A stretch of DNA of 64,000 nt from Takakia lepidozioides (taxonomy: Eukaryota; Streptophyta; Takakiopsida; Takakiales; Takakiaceae): the NCBI GenBank assembly GCA_030704615.1, contig CM060731.1, positions 23,684,001 to 23,748,000 on the forward strand, written 5' to 3'. The notes beneath the pieces were generated by a model. It saw only the letters and a program-made list of their open reading frames with translations. It was not told where the DNA came from and searched no databases. Numbering within the stretch: position 1 is the stretch's first letter; each line of letters starts with the position of its first letter. A program made the position numbers and the translations under genes. Positions 23,790-35,010 of the stretch are shown here, one piece after another.

Positions 23790-24440
23790 GTGGAATGTCC
23801 CAGACAGGGATTGTCGCTACCAACCATCACAAAGGTGATTTGCTTTCTACTCCTCTGCTAAGGGTTTACCGCACAATGAGTGGGTGACTATTGGTACAGT
23901 CATTCACTGTTGTTCAGATCATACAGTCTGTCTGATTGCCTTTCAAGGAGTCCTTCCTCTTCCCTTCTTTAGCAGGAACTACTGAATTGCGAGCGTCGTT
24001 AACGCCATTCGATTCTCCTCATGAGATTTATGTACCTATGTGTTTGAAGAGAGAGTGAGGGTCGACATACCGTCAATCATCGTTGTTCAGATCATACAGT
24101 CTGTCTGATTGCCTTTCAAGCAGTCCTTCCTCTTCCCATGCTGGCAACGGTAATCACAGTGGAGTCAATCTGAATTATCTGCACTTACTGTCCGCCCTAA
24201 ACTATACTGAATGTCGTTGCCGCCAATCACTTACACATAGATGTCATTACACAACACCGATCCCGCAGGTCGTTATCTTTTGTGATTGTCGTTAATGCCG
24301 TTCGCTATCGCTCTCGCTTTTGTTTTGAATACGGCAGTATCAGCTTTGCTTGTGTAGATTGTGCTGAATTGTTTCACACCATTCATAGTGAGTTTCTTTG
24401 AGACAGAGTGATGGTCGTTACCGCCATTCACTATTTGCAA
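23790..24440 (+). repeat. Degenerate GTCGTT...CGCCATTC palindrome repeats in intron 1
   Basis: Several imperfect units of the form GTCGTTAACGCCATTCG, GTCGTTACCGCCATTCAC and GTCGTTGCCGCCAATCAC, spaced about 60-150 bp apart. The clause TTGTTCAGATCATACAGTC is duplicated at about 23912 and 24083. They look like older relatives of the palindromes in intron 5 of the same gene. Confidence 0.5.
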
Positions 24441-26295
24441 ATTACTCAGTCAGAACTGAATGGCATCGTGTAGAAAACTGTGAGGTCGAAGCCTACAGGA
24501 TCAGAGGGGAAAGGATCTGGAGATGGGGACGAGTCCGCAAAAAGCTCAGAGAATACAGATGAAGCAGATGAATCTGAAGTGCACTACCTTGACAAGGTGA
24601 AAGAACTCATGTCATTCCAAAAGGTAAACTCTCAGGAGGTTATAAGGGACATGCTCGTATCTGGAGGGCGTCTGGACATCCCTCTGTGCCGGATGATATC
24701 AATGCCTGTTGTGCGTCCACCTCTTTCCCATGACATAACAAAATTGGAGAGTGATTTTGTGCATGGATATAGACTTGGTGCACAAGTTTTTTATGTGTCA
24801 CTGACGGATATAAATGGGAAAAGCACATTAGTGTCTCCAGAGATCAGTGATAACTGGGATGAGTGCTGGAAAGATGCCAATGAGGAGTTCGAGCTGGGCC
24901 TCATGATGGGAAAGAACACCCAGCAATTCTGCAACCACATGTTCTACGTCTGGGACGGCAACCACCGATTGCTGGCATGGATGGGATACATTCAGAAACA
25001 CCATGCGAAAGCCAAAGACAAGCATGTTGCTGTGGAGGCAATGGTTTTGGATCCTGGAAACGACATCGCTAGGCTTCTTATAGCTATGCACGACGTGAAC
25101 AAGTAAGTCATCCAGGAGATTTCATTCCCTCTGTAGTGTCTTATTAATACCCAAAAAATAGTGTTAAGGAATGTAATGTTTCCAATGTTTTTGCAGATTG
25201 ACAGAGAAATCGCATGTGACAACAAGCTTGGTTCACACACTATTCCGAATTCAGAGGATTGGTCTGATGAAGCTGGATGATTTTCGGACAGTACTACCAC
25301 CCAATATCATCAAGAAGTGCGAAACATGAAGAGCTGTAGGCACTTGGTATTCTTTGACACGAGAGGCGTTTCTGGAGTACATGTATGCGGTAAGCCCGAG
25401 TCTGTACTCAATTTACTTTTCGAATACATGTTTGTAGTCCCTTCGGTGCTAATCACTACTTGAATCAATGCAGCAAGAACTGGCAGAGGCAGCTGAGAAG
25501 GGAAAATCCGAATATTACCGCACCACACCAGAGGAACTAAGGACATCAAAGGGTGTGGAAGCTGCAATAAAGAAGGAGTTTGAAATGCGAAGAACCAAAT
25601 TGATGTCCACCTTCGGAAAGCAGCTTAGAATAGTAGATCCTGGACTTGGTTCTGAGTTCCTTCAGCAGATCAAAACACACTATGACAAGCATGTGCATCC
25701 GGAGATGCAGCAGGAGAAATTGCACCGGCTGGCCATATCGATGGTCGACCCACAAACAAAAATAAGGTGGCTGGAGATATGGAACTCAAATCAAACAGTA
25801 AAGGACTTGAATCAGTTCCCAAATAGCACCATACAGCCTGACACAAAGGTGGAAAAAATCAGTGATTTGGTGTTTGATAACTGGCTCCACAAGGCTACAT
25901 TTTGGAGTCAGGTGTGTATTCAAACATGTCGTTTTCTTCTCTTCAAGTATGTGATGAGTATCTTATTTGCAATTCTGACAAATATACAATCTGCAGCTCG
26001 AAAAACGCGCCGTCATTGTGCTGGATCAGACTTTGAAGGATCTGAACATTTCAATTGTTTCGCCTCCCCAAATGTCATTGGAGGCATACATAAGGAAGTG
26101 GAGAGGTCTCACCTGGAGATACTGTTTTTTCCGGGAGTTCTCCAAAGATGGTAACATTTTACGGTCCAACGACTTTGACAGTCAGGTTGGAGGAGAGTGG
26201 GCCATGATGCGAGCTGTTTACAGGTGCAATGTTATACTTGAAACTCTACTGCTTTTTTTGGGAAAATATAAGGATTGCAATCATAGATCTAGATT

Positions 26296-27007
26296 GAATG
26301 TCGTTGACGACATTCACTTCTTTGTCTGAGTCATTCTTAAGCGAGTATATGAATTCACCTGGTTCTAAGGGTGTAATTATAGTGTCCTTGATTAGAATTG
26401 ATAGTGTCCTTGAATGGCGTTGACGACATTCACAACCGGAGTTGTTGAGAGGTCCTCAGAGTTATGTAAATTTTTATAATGTCCATAGAGGTTACAGTGA
26501 GGGTTCCTCACTTCATTTTGCTGAATGTCAATGCAGACATTCAGTTGTTCTGCATTGTTTTTGCCTCTTGCGAGGAATCTGAAGGCTTGATAAGCTCTGT
26601 TATGAGAAATCCAAAGTGAATGTCGTTGACGACATTCACTTCTGTGTCTGTATTATTCACCAGTGACAATTTGAATTTACACGGATTGGTATTTTTGTGA
26701 ATGGCGTTGACGCCATTCACATACAGTGTTGTTGTGAGGTCCTCAGTGATATGTTTGTTATGAATGTGCATTGAGTTTTCCGGGAGGGTTCCTTACTCGA
26801 GTTTATGATTTCCATCCTGTGATTTTGCTTCATTTGAGGAATAATTAGGCTTGATTAGGAGTGTATTCACAAATCCAAAGTGAATGTCGTTGACGACATT
26901 CACTTCTATGTCTGTGTCATTCCAAAACGATAGTTTGCATTCACCTGGATTAGGGTGTATTTACAGTATCATTGAATGGAATGTTTTGAATGGCGTTGAC
27001 GACATTC
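26296..27007 (+). repeat. Array of seven 20-bp palindromes in intron 5
   Basis: Units at 26296-26315, 26412-26431, 26523-26542, 26618-26637, 26699-26718, 26882-26901 and 26988-27007. The main form is GAATGTCGTTGACGACATTC: 8-bp perfect arms around TTGA. Variants keep pairing by paired changes (GAATGGCG...CGCCATTC in the fifth). They alternate inside a longer unit of roughly 264-320 bp present about three times, with shared flanks such as CACTTCT.TGTCTG after the first hairpin and GAGGTCCTCAG after the second. Confidence 0.85.
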
Positions 27008-29363
27008 ACATCTGGAGCAGTCGTGTGGTCCTGAAAGGTCCTTGGAGCAGTTCTGAGAGCCATTTCAATCTATGTTTTTTTCATTCTGTTCTACTTGCAT
27101 CTTACTCACTGAGCGCTTGTGTGGGTTGGGATTTATCTCCTTTTTTTCAGGTACACGAAATATGTGCTCATGGAAGGAAATCACTTGAGCGGAATTCCAG
27201 ACTATCTTGACATGTGGTCGGACCCTGCAAACGATCCAACCATGTATACTGCAGGGATATTGAAGGACTGGAGTCCTTCTCACTTCAGAGACTGTGGGTG
27301 GTACCTTGACTGCCCACCGGAGCACACGACCTTTCAAGAACAACATATGAAATACTTGAACAATAACGCTGAGATGCTGGCGCCTTTGACTGACGAAGAG
27401 TACCAACGAAACATAGCAACATTGGCTGCCAAGGAGCCTGATGCTCAGGGAACGCCGCAGAAGGGAAAGAAGGCGGGCCGTAAACCAAAAGACAAGGCTG
27501 TTGATGTCATAGCCATCTCACCAGCAAAGCCAAAGGACAAAGACAAGTCCAAAGAGAAGGAAAAGGACAAGGGGAAGGAGAAAGAAAAGGAGATGGAGAG
27601 TGGGCATGACTTTACTGCTGGAAGATATACCCGCACTGTTCAGTGCGTGTTCGATGCCAAGCCACACCCTTTCCGTTCTGATTCGGCAGGAGAGATGAAA
27701 ATTGTTAATGAGGGTTGGCTGTCGATGATGCAGAGTCGAAAGAGAGGATACACTGGGGTGCCTTCGCCTACCTGGGACAATATAATCTCATTCCTCAATC
27801 TGGTGAGAATTCCAGTTTCTTTCCTTTTTCTCTGAAAGTTTCGTTGGCAGTATTTCAGTCTCGTTCTTTGAAAACATTCTTGCCATCGTTCTTATAAAAA
27901 ACATGTCTGTTGCAGGTGAGCACAGGTCCCACCTTCGTGTGCGGTGTGCAGAAAACTTATGCGGCCGACATTGTCATTCTCGACATCCCAGATGGCCAGG
28001 CTGTGCCAGAAGTTCTTCCAAAGGGCAAGACGCCAGGCTGGAACAAATTCGAGGACAACTACTGGAGTTGGGTGTTCGGGTTCTGTAATAACTTCCTCTC
28101 TGATGCAGGGACACTTCTGCTTTTTCAGTCATGTGACAATGATAGTCGTCGGGCATTGGCATCATACCTCAAGTCTTCAGGGTTTGAAGTTTTGCGCACA
28201 TGGAATTGTGTGAACAACCTCTACCTTGTGAAAGGGGATTTCCCTGGTCAGCTGGTATGTCGTCTCCCTTCTGCTTGTGCTTTCATGATGAGTTTCAATG
28301 TTCTCTGCAGCTCCACTCTAGTAGAATCTGTTATGATCGACACCGATCATCACCGATTCGTGATAAAAATGATTTTATTGTGTCTGAGTTCTGAATAGCC
28401 GATGTACACACTTCCACTATAGATTGTGTTTACCACACTAACCTGCTATCTTTGGCAGACGAGGATGTTCGAGGCGATCTGCCTGCGGAGGATTCGCACC
28501 TCAAAGACACCATCCTCCATCCGCAACTTTGAGATTTCTGACCAGGGTTGTTTCGTCAACCCCCCTATGAGCCCCATGTCGATGACATTTTGTACAACTT
28601 CATGCAGTCCAGTCAGACTCTGAAGAGACCAGATGGCACTCCCTGGAGAGGTGCAAAGGAAAAGTCCCCAGCGTTCATGCAAATACTGCTGGAGTCATGC
28701 AGCCACCGCTCTACACGGGTGGTCGATCTTTCTGTGTCCACATGTTCGTTCTTTCCCTTCCGAAATTGGTTTTCTTTCAACAGTTTCATCTGCTTAAATC
28801 CCCCCCACCAAACTGTTCATGTCCTCCTGTCTGGTGCAGGAGCAACTTACCATGCATGCAAGGCAGGCGGAAGAAGCCTTTTTGGCATGGAGGGTGATTC
28901 TGACCTCTACAACACAGTGCTCCTCCCCCTTTTGTCTGGCTCCACTTCAGGCACACAGACTGATCGGATTCAAATTCGAAATGATGACGATCCCGAAGAT
29001 AAGCAGGTCGACAACGACTTTTCATGTGAGTAAGTGCTAAACCCTCTTTGGGAGCCATACTCAATTTCTCAATAACATCAAAGTTACAGTAATAACTTTT
29101 TCAGGCTGTCTTTCAGGAAAGGCAGCGGTGGATCTTCAGGAGATACAGTCATTTCTGGCGAGTCTGTTTTCGACAGCCCCCTTTCCAATTTTCTGCTTCC
29201 TGTTTATGCCGAAGCAATGGCACTTCACGCGGCCGAGTCCCTATCCCCTGACTTTTTAGTGGCTAGCTGTAGGTGTATCCAGCGTGGATCCGGTGTTCTA
29301 AAATACTTAGACTTAGATGCAGAGGAAGCGGGGATACATTGTACTGACTCTGAGTCAGACTGA

Positions 29364-29880
29364 ACTATATTCTTTTAATATTCATTTTCATACTATCTGG
29401 AAAACGTTGAATCCCCTTCCTCCACCGTAGTTGTTCCTTTAGAACAAATAATAATCACATAATCAACTTTCATTTAAATTGCAATATGTATGAATCCATC
29501 TCACAAACCTCTCTGACTCTTCTCATATCCATTGTGCATTCATCTATAGTGTATTCATGCGTGTTCCATTCATGAATTTTTTCCTTTGTTCAACATCCAT
29601 TGTACATTCATCCTCTGTACTCTTTAATCCACCCCACAAACCTTCCACACTCATTTCATATACGTTGTGCATTCGTCAAAAGTTTTGGTCATGCATCTTC
29701 CTGTCATGAATTTTTGTCATTCCTCAACATCCATTATACATTCATCCATTTTACTCTTATCCATCCCTCATTCATCCATCTACATTCATTTTTCACACTC
29801 ATCCATCTGTTTATCATCCAACTGTACATTCATCCATCCTTTATTCAATGCCTTTTATTATGTCGTCCAGCTTGTTTCCA
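29364..29880. repeat. CATCCATT-rich simple sequence
   Basis: After the methyltransferase stop the sequence turns into imperfect tandem ATTCATCCAT/CATCCATTGTACATT units (about 29460-29860). Open frames across it are His/Ser/Ile-rich and are explained by the repeat. Confidence 0.6.
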
Positions 29881-30839
29881 CGGTAAAGGGTGCCAATCCG
29901 CGGAAATACACTCCACTTCTTTCTGGGCGCGTGGTGACGCGGCCTTCACGTGTGATGACGTGGCGTGAGCACTGTTGCGCTCACGTGACCAGGCTCACGC
30001 CGAGGCATCCCTGCTTCAGAGAGTGCCACATCACCACCCTCACCCAACTTATCACCGCAACAGGCCGCCGACTTTTAAAACCAAGTGAATTCACTACTAA
30101 ATTCTCGCGTGCTACAACCAAAACTAGTCGGTACTTACAACACCTCCGTACACTCTTTTGCCACCCATCCAAAGCCTGCACCCTTGATTGCAATCTTCCC
30201 TGCCTTTACTACCCACACACGGCCCAAGATTTGCTCCCTCAATATAGGACCACCCCAACCGCCTCCATCTACCAGAAGCTTAGCACATCATATGTCGCTA
30301 ACACTCCCACATATACTGAACCTGATCCCCTCTCTCAAGCACATGCCACGCAACATACTATACCAATTAGCAACTCTTCCCTAACACTAGCCTCCCCAAC
30401 TAATATGCCAGACACTCCCACCCACCCCCCACTATCCCCCAAAGTGACCCACCCTACCTCCCCGCATAACTCTATTAACCCTGATGCTTATGTCATTGAA
30501 GCCATACTAGGTATAAGAACCCAAACATCAATTGACGCTTTTGGGGCCACCTGTGTTGACATATACTACCATTGCAAGTGGGCAGGCTACCTTGACGAAG
30601 ACAACACATGGCAAATAGAAGACGATCTATTCGGTCCACATGCTGATTGCGACCCAGACCACAATCTCACCCTTCTCACCACATTCTACAAAAGCACTAA
30701 CATTGACTATTTAACACATATTCACCAACAACACGCCACCCCCGTCCAACACACAGACAATAGATACATTCATAAGCCGATCTTGGCCCCCAATGTACAC
30801 ATATGCATCGCTGAATGCAGACAAAGATATCCAACATGA
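29880..30839 (+). CDS. LINE-2 protein with chromodomain
   Basis: Open frame with no stop until 30839. A basic N-terminal half (RPSRVMTWREHCC...) is followed by a Pro/Thr/Ser-rich linker and then a chromodomain at about 30488-30635: YVIEAILGIRTQ, IYYHCKWAGYLDEDNTW and QIEDDLFG. The aromatic positions Y, W and W and the Gly-Tyr turn match the family pattern Y.VE.I...R, Y.VKW.GY, ..TWEP...L. Chromodomains bind methylated histone H3. They are familiar in Ty3/gypsy integrases but unusual next to LINE RNase H sequence. The true start is unclear; the open frame extends further upstream into simple repeat. Confidence 0.6.
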   Translation, partial: TVKGANPRKYTPLLSGRVVTRPSRVMTWREHCCAHVTRLTPRHPCFRECHITTLTQLITATGRRLLKPSEFTTKFSRATTKTSRYLQHLRTLFCHPSKACTLDCNLPCLYYPHTAQDLLPQYRTTPTASIYQKLSTSYVANTPTYTEPDPLSQAHATQHTIPISNSSLTLASPTNMPDTPTHPPLSPKVTHPTSPHNSINPDAYVIEAILGIRTQTSIDAFGATCVDIYYHCKWAGYLDEDNTWQIEDDLFGPHADCDPDHNLTLLTTFYKSTNIDYLTHIHQQHATPVQHTDNRYIHKPILAPNVHICIAECRQRYPT

Positions 30840-31811
30840 TCAATCACTAATCCGCATGGGCCCCCGCCTTTCTAACATATATGCACAAAATGGCCGCTTC
30901 ATCGGATTTATCCCCAACGATAGATTAACATGGCTATGGCACAAGTACTCTACCCCAAAGCCATACTCACAGGAGCTACTACCACCAAAACAAGATTTTG
31001 CCATAAAAGTTTATTGGCTTATCGACCACTACCTCAAAGACACCCCTCCTAAAAAGCCACGTTCCCTTGTCCGGTTAGCAACGGCAAGCGCACACCATAC
31101 TATTCCCAAAGATATTCTCGCCTTACTTATCAAAACATTCCAGATCACTCACTCATACTACTCTAATCCACTGACATGCCCTATGGAATTGGACACATTT
31201 GCTAGTCCACATCACAAAGATTGCATTTTCGGGGCCACTGGTCATGCTACTCAACATACCTGGGAGAGCCGTGGTCTCGCCCACCCTCCCTCCGGACCCC
31301 CCACCCATGAAGCTCTTCAATGGGCCAAATTTGCCGCGTATTCATCTCCTTGCGCTTCAACTATCCTCATCCTTACACAACAAAACACACCTACCACCTC
31401 CCACCCACTTCTACACCTCCCTACTGGGGTCAAGCTATTAGCCACAATTGACCCAAACCAACTTAAGTATACTCATACCCCTCCTTTTCCAAAATACCTC
31501 TGGCAGAAGAAACCTACCCTAACCCTCATCTTGCATGTCCAAAACCCCCATTATGTTGACATACCTACACCTTTCTTTCGCGAACTAGAACATCTACTAA
31601 CCATAATACACAAAATAAAGGCCATCATCCACCATCCATCTACCCCTCATTGCACAAGCACATCTACCCCCCTCCCTCGAATTAAAACAAATAAAGCCTG
31701 GATTGGGGCACTGCCGCGCCCCCCCCCAGGCCACATTAGCAACCCCCCTCCCCCACATCCCCTCATTATATTTGCAAACCCACACCCTCAAGTACCCAGC
31801 TTCCGCGAACT
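30793..31811 (+). CDS. LINE-2 unidentified block with possible Dam-like signature
   Basis: A 343-codon frame that overlaps the preceding one by about 45 bp in another phase. From the middle it reads CPMELDTFASPHHKDC, IFGATGHATQHTWES, RGLAHPPSGPP, EALQWAKFAAYSSP, TILILTQQN (about 31180-31385). The order (an acidic ELD block, a Trp, a PPS/PPY-like block, a helix with W..A and a hydrophobic strand) resembles the phage-type Dam N6-adenine methyltransferase layout, with NPPY changed to HPPS. I cannot confirm this by eye. It then runs through a Pro-rich stretch into the RNase H region. Confidence 0.3.
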
Positions 31812-32434
31812 CTCACTACACTGATGGATCCCTTACTAAATCTAATGCAGGCTACGGTATCTACCATGCAAGAACATGGAGAGGGGTTGCCCTTAGTCTC
31901 CCTGGCCCTGCCACCATTCTCAGGGCCGAGCTTATGGCCATCTACGACGCTTTCCTCCTACTTGACACCTTCCCCCCTCCATACTTTATCTTCATCGACA
32001 GCCTTATCTCCTCATTTCCTATCCGCAACCACATCGCTCGCCCCTCCTCTCACCACCATCATCATGACCATAACCTTATTTCAGCCATTGTAAATGCTGA
32101 CGTCTCTAAAAGACACCCAGTCCACCTACTCAAAGTATGCTCGTACATTGGCATTCAAAGGAATGAGGAGGCCGACCTCCTCGCTCAACTTGGTGCCATC
32201 AAATCCAAAGCTAACCCCATGGACGACCCTATTCACATCGCCCACACCCACATTTTTTGGTTTATACACCCAATTCTGGACCCTACGGCACCACGACCCA
32301 TATGCAATCTCTTGGCCACCCTCACCAGTGAAGCAAACAAACAAGCCGCAGCCTCTATCAGTCATACCAAAGTACATATTAAAAAATGGACCCAATCCGA
32401 AGTACTACACCACAAACTCTCGAACCACTTCTAG
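31812..32434 (+). CDS. LINE-2 RNase H domain
   Basis: RNase H fold: HYTDGSLTKSNAGYGIYHA (31814-31870, first catalytic Asp), ILRAELMAIYDAFLLLD (catalytic Glu), FIFIDSLISSFPI (Asp), and a C-terminal NEEADLLAQLGA (about 32161-32196, last Asp). It would degrade the RNA strand during reverse transcription. The frame stays open to 32434, and related coding sequence follows in other frames until gypsy-2 interrupts at 32531. Confidence 0.75.
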
Positions 32435-32531
32435 CAAACCAAAGCTACCACTAATGCACAAACCCGCCAGACACTCAAATTTAGATACGCCCAATACATG
32501 GGTCACCAACGCAAACACATTTTCTGGCCAC

Positions 32532-33152
32532 TGTCACGGACATAGCCCAAAAGAACTTACCAGGAGTAAATACCAAAAGTTATCAAGTTACCATGTCATC
32601 ATGATTTACCGTGATTTACTATGATCAACCATGAGTTACCATTAGTTACCAAATTACCGAGAATAACTTGGGAAACTGCACTGGAAACTTCTTTTGAAAG
32701 AAACTTCTCCATGAAGATACCTTCTTTGTTTAACGAAATTTCTTCATCAAGAAATCTTTGTTCAACCTTGGAAACTTCTCCATCAAGAAACCTCCATTGG
32801 AGAAGCTTCTTAGGGAACTTCCTAGTAGCCAATATATATAGGAGGCGAGACTGGACACTCTTCAGTCTCGCCAACACAAGTTCAATCTACTCTTGTTTCC
32901 AGTTCCAGTACTCCAGTTCAGCTTCCAGTACTCTAGCCCAGTTTCCAGTATTTAGCACTCTAGTCCAGTTTCCAGCATTCCAATATTCAAGTTGAGTTCC
33001 AGTATCTTGTACTCTTGTCCATTGTTATAAAGATCATCTTGATTCATGTTTACGCATGATGCATTCGGCCACGCCGACCTTGACTTATTGTCCAGTCTTG
33101 TATCTCTAGTCTGATTTCTTGTTTGTGTTCAGTCATGTTCTTGTCCTTGATA
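32532..33152 (+). repeat. gypsy-2 5' LTR
   Basis: 621 bp, TGTCACGG to CCTTGATA. It is longer than the 3' copy by about 80 bp because of small indels around 32580-32780. A TATATATAGG box at about 32835 may be the promoter; transcripts would start soon after. The terminal CA has become TA. Confidence 0.85.
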
Positions 33153-33447
33153 GTTTGGCGGGTAGAAGCATGCTGCAGTGGCTCACTTTGTGAAATTTTT
33201 GTCCAGTCTAAACTAGTCTATTTTCATAGGAACTTTAAATTAGGTGTTGCAATTTATTTTTGTTGTCAACTCAATTTGAGATCACCCAAAAATTGGTTTC
33301 CAAACAAAGCTGTTGTGTTTTGAAGATGAAAAATGAGAGTAAGATTAGAGTAGATTGGACAAAAGTGAGCCACTGTAGCATGCTTCTGCCCTGGCGAGAC
33401 TAAAGTTTGTTCCTTAGTTAGTTAAGATAGAAGACACATTTGCGGAA

Positions 33448-34308
33448 ATGGTCGCAACATTGCAGAGTCTTCAGCTCCAGATGCAAGAACTTCGTACCTC
33501 TACCACCCAATTACAAGCTGATCAGTCTTAAGATCTTGGCAACGCTCTCCACAATTTGCAACAATAAATTTCAAAGTTAAAGGAGTCGAACAATGGATCT
33601 TCAACTATACGAGTCTATATTGCAACAGCTCCTACTGCAATGGTTCATCTTCAACAGATTACTAGAAAACCAAAGATCAGCATGCCCGAGAAATTTGATG
33701 GACGAGATCAAGATTTCGCGGTTTTGTTCAACAAATACGACTGTTCCTACGACTACATCCACAATGTTACCTTGATGAAGGTATTCAAGTGAGATTTGTA
33801 AGCACCATTCTATCAGGCACTGCCCTATCTTGGTTTGCACCGCTATTAGAAAAAAATTCGCATTTACTATACAATTTTGAAGCATTCATGTCCGAGTTCA
33901 CTGCAACGTTTGGAGAGAATGATAGAGAGAAAGTTGCAGAGACAAAGATGCGAAATCTTCGACAAGGAGCACGTCCTGCTTCTGTTTATGCTGCCGAATT
34001 TCGACCACTTGCGTGCGACTTTGACTGGAATGAGAAGAGCCCCATTAATCAGTTTCGATATGGGCTAAAAGAGGATGTAAAAGATTTGTTGCTGACAATG
34101 CCAAACGTGAGCACACTGAGCAAATTCATCACCCAAGTCATTACATGTGATAATCGTTTGTTCGAAAGACGTCAAGAGAAACGATCTAGATGGTCGACGA
34201 CGCATCATGCCGCTGCTACTACGGCACCAAACACAACGATCCATCAGACATCCGATAGTGATCCTATGCAGATTGATGATGTCCGATTCAAGCCATTGAC
34301 GCCATAAG
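33448..34308 (+). pseudogene. gypsy-2 Gag, broken
   Basis: Starts MVATLQSLQLQMQEL (coiled-coil-like) at 33448. A TAA at about 33529 and a frame change near 33785 interrupt it. The retrotransposon Gag core is clear from 33789: TILSGTALSWFAPLLE, FEAFMSEFTATFGEND, NLRQGARPASVYAAEFR and FRYGLKEDVKDLLL. It stops at 34308 without a zinc knuckle. Confidence 0.75.
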
Positions 34309-34409
34309 AAAAACAACCCCAACAAGAGAAGATTCAAAGCTCGGGGCGCAACTCAAGTGTTCGATACGAGGAGGTCGGAAAACGAAGATGTCCAGTCACA
34401 ATAGAGACC

Positions 34410-35010
34410 ATGTGGCTTGACACCACAAATTCCTCACAAAAAATAAGTCTATTTCTACCTCCAGACCCTGCACCTTGCTTTACAGTTCCGGTAAAAATCA
34501 GAGTGCAAAATCAAGATATCTTTGTAGAAGCATTTTTGGACTCTGGGGCTTCAGCACGTTTTATTGACAAAAACTTTGCGAAACAACACAATTTAACGCT
34601 CGTAAAGAAAAAAACTCTCGGCCCACGTTGCAATCATTGATGGACAACCGTTAGCATCAGGAAATGTTGACCATGAAACTCGACCACTTGAAGTAAAGCT
34701 TGAAGATCAAACATTACATATTGTTTTCAATGTCATCCAGTCTCCAACGAATCCTATAATCCTTGGACTTCCCTGGTTCGTACTTCACAATCCTGACATC
34801 GACCGGCGATCGCGAAAAATTTCTGTAAGACAAAAATGTAGAAATATCAAAGGTATTCAACCCCTGTTCCTTGGAGTTAGAGCTTTCCTGAGAGCTACCA
34901 AAAATGATGCGGCATTTGCACTTTATGCGACTCCGATCAAAACCACAACAGACAAAGATACTTCAACATTACCCACTCAATAACAAGATTTCAAGGATGT
35001 CTTCGAGAAG
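34410..35010 (+). pseudogene. gypsy-2 aspartic protease, frameshifted
   Basis: FVEAFLDSGASARFIDKNFA (about 34525-34585) carries the catalytic DSG. A frame change near 34610 separates it from the rest, where LILGLPWFVLHNPDIDR (about 34758-34806) matches the ILG.PW family tail. Confidence 0.75.

Larger units (their letters stand above)
23666..29363 (+). pseudogene. ParB-like domain plus N4/N6-type DNA methyltransferase, 10 exons
   Basis: Exons by eye: 23666-23737, 24474-25102, 25197-25389, 25474-25911, 25997-26223, 27151-27802, 27916-28246, 28459-28733, 28840-29029, 29105-29363; phases agree at all joins but one. Exon 2 holds a ParB/sulfiredoxin-like block ending in MFYVWDGNHRLLAWMGY. Exon 6 ends with a Lys/Glu-rich linker (KDKDKSKEKEKDKGKEKEKE). 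Exons 7-9 read like a beta-type amino-methyltransferase: ADIVILDIPDG at the DPPY position, a Rossmann-like GTLLLFQS...SSGFEVLRTWN, then VVDLS and GAGATYHACKAGGRSLFGMEGD at the motif I position. DPPY is replaced by DIPD, so activity is doubtful. Breaks: TGA at about 25327 (exon 3), two TGAs near 28531-28541, and a one-base mismatch at the exon 8/9 join. ParB plus methyltransferase pairs are typical of phage and bacterial elements. The start codon was not found. Confidence 0.55.
29880..32531 (+). mobile_element. LINE-2 of window, 5' part (chromodomain and RNase H)
   Basis: C-rich, Thr/Pro/His-coding plus-strand sequence with the same unusual composition as LINE-1. It encodes a protein with a chromodomain, a second block with a methylase-like signature, and an RNase H domain. 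No reverse transcriptase is seen between them, so this copy probably lost it. The element is split at 32531 by Ty3/gypsy-2 and resumes at 39388. The same C-terminal sequence occurs again in inverted orientation at 40256-41130. Confidence 0.65.

Noticed and set aside
26296-27007. CRISPR-like array: short palindromic repeats with spacers
   Set aside because: It lies in an intron of a spliced eukaryotic gene, spacing is irregular (about 80-180 bp), the repeats vary and no cas genes exist.
25327-28541. In-frame TGA codons read as selenocysteine in the ParB-methyltransferase gene
   Set aside because: No SECIS-like element seen, other frame breaks exist, and CGA-to-TGA decay is simpler.
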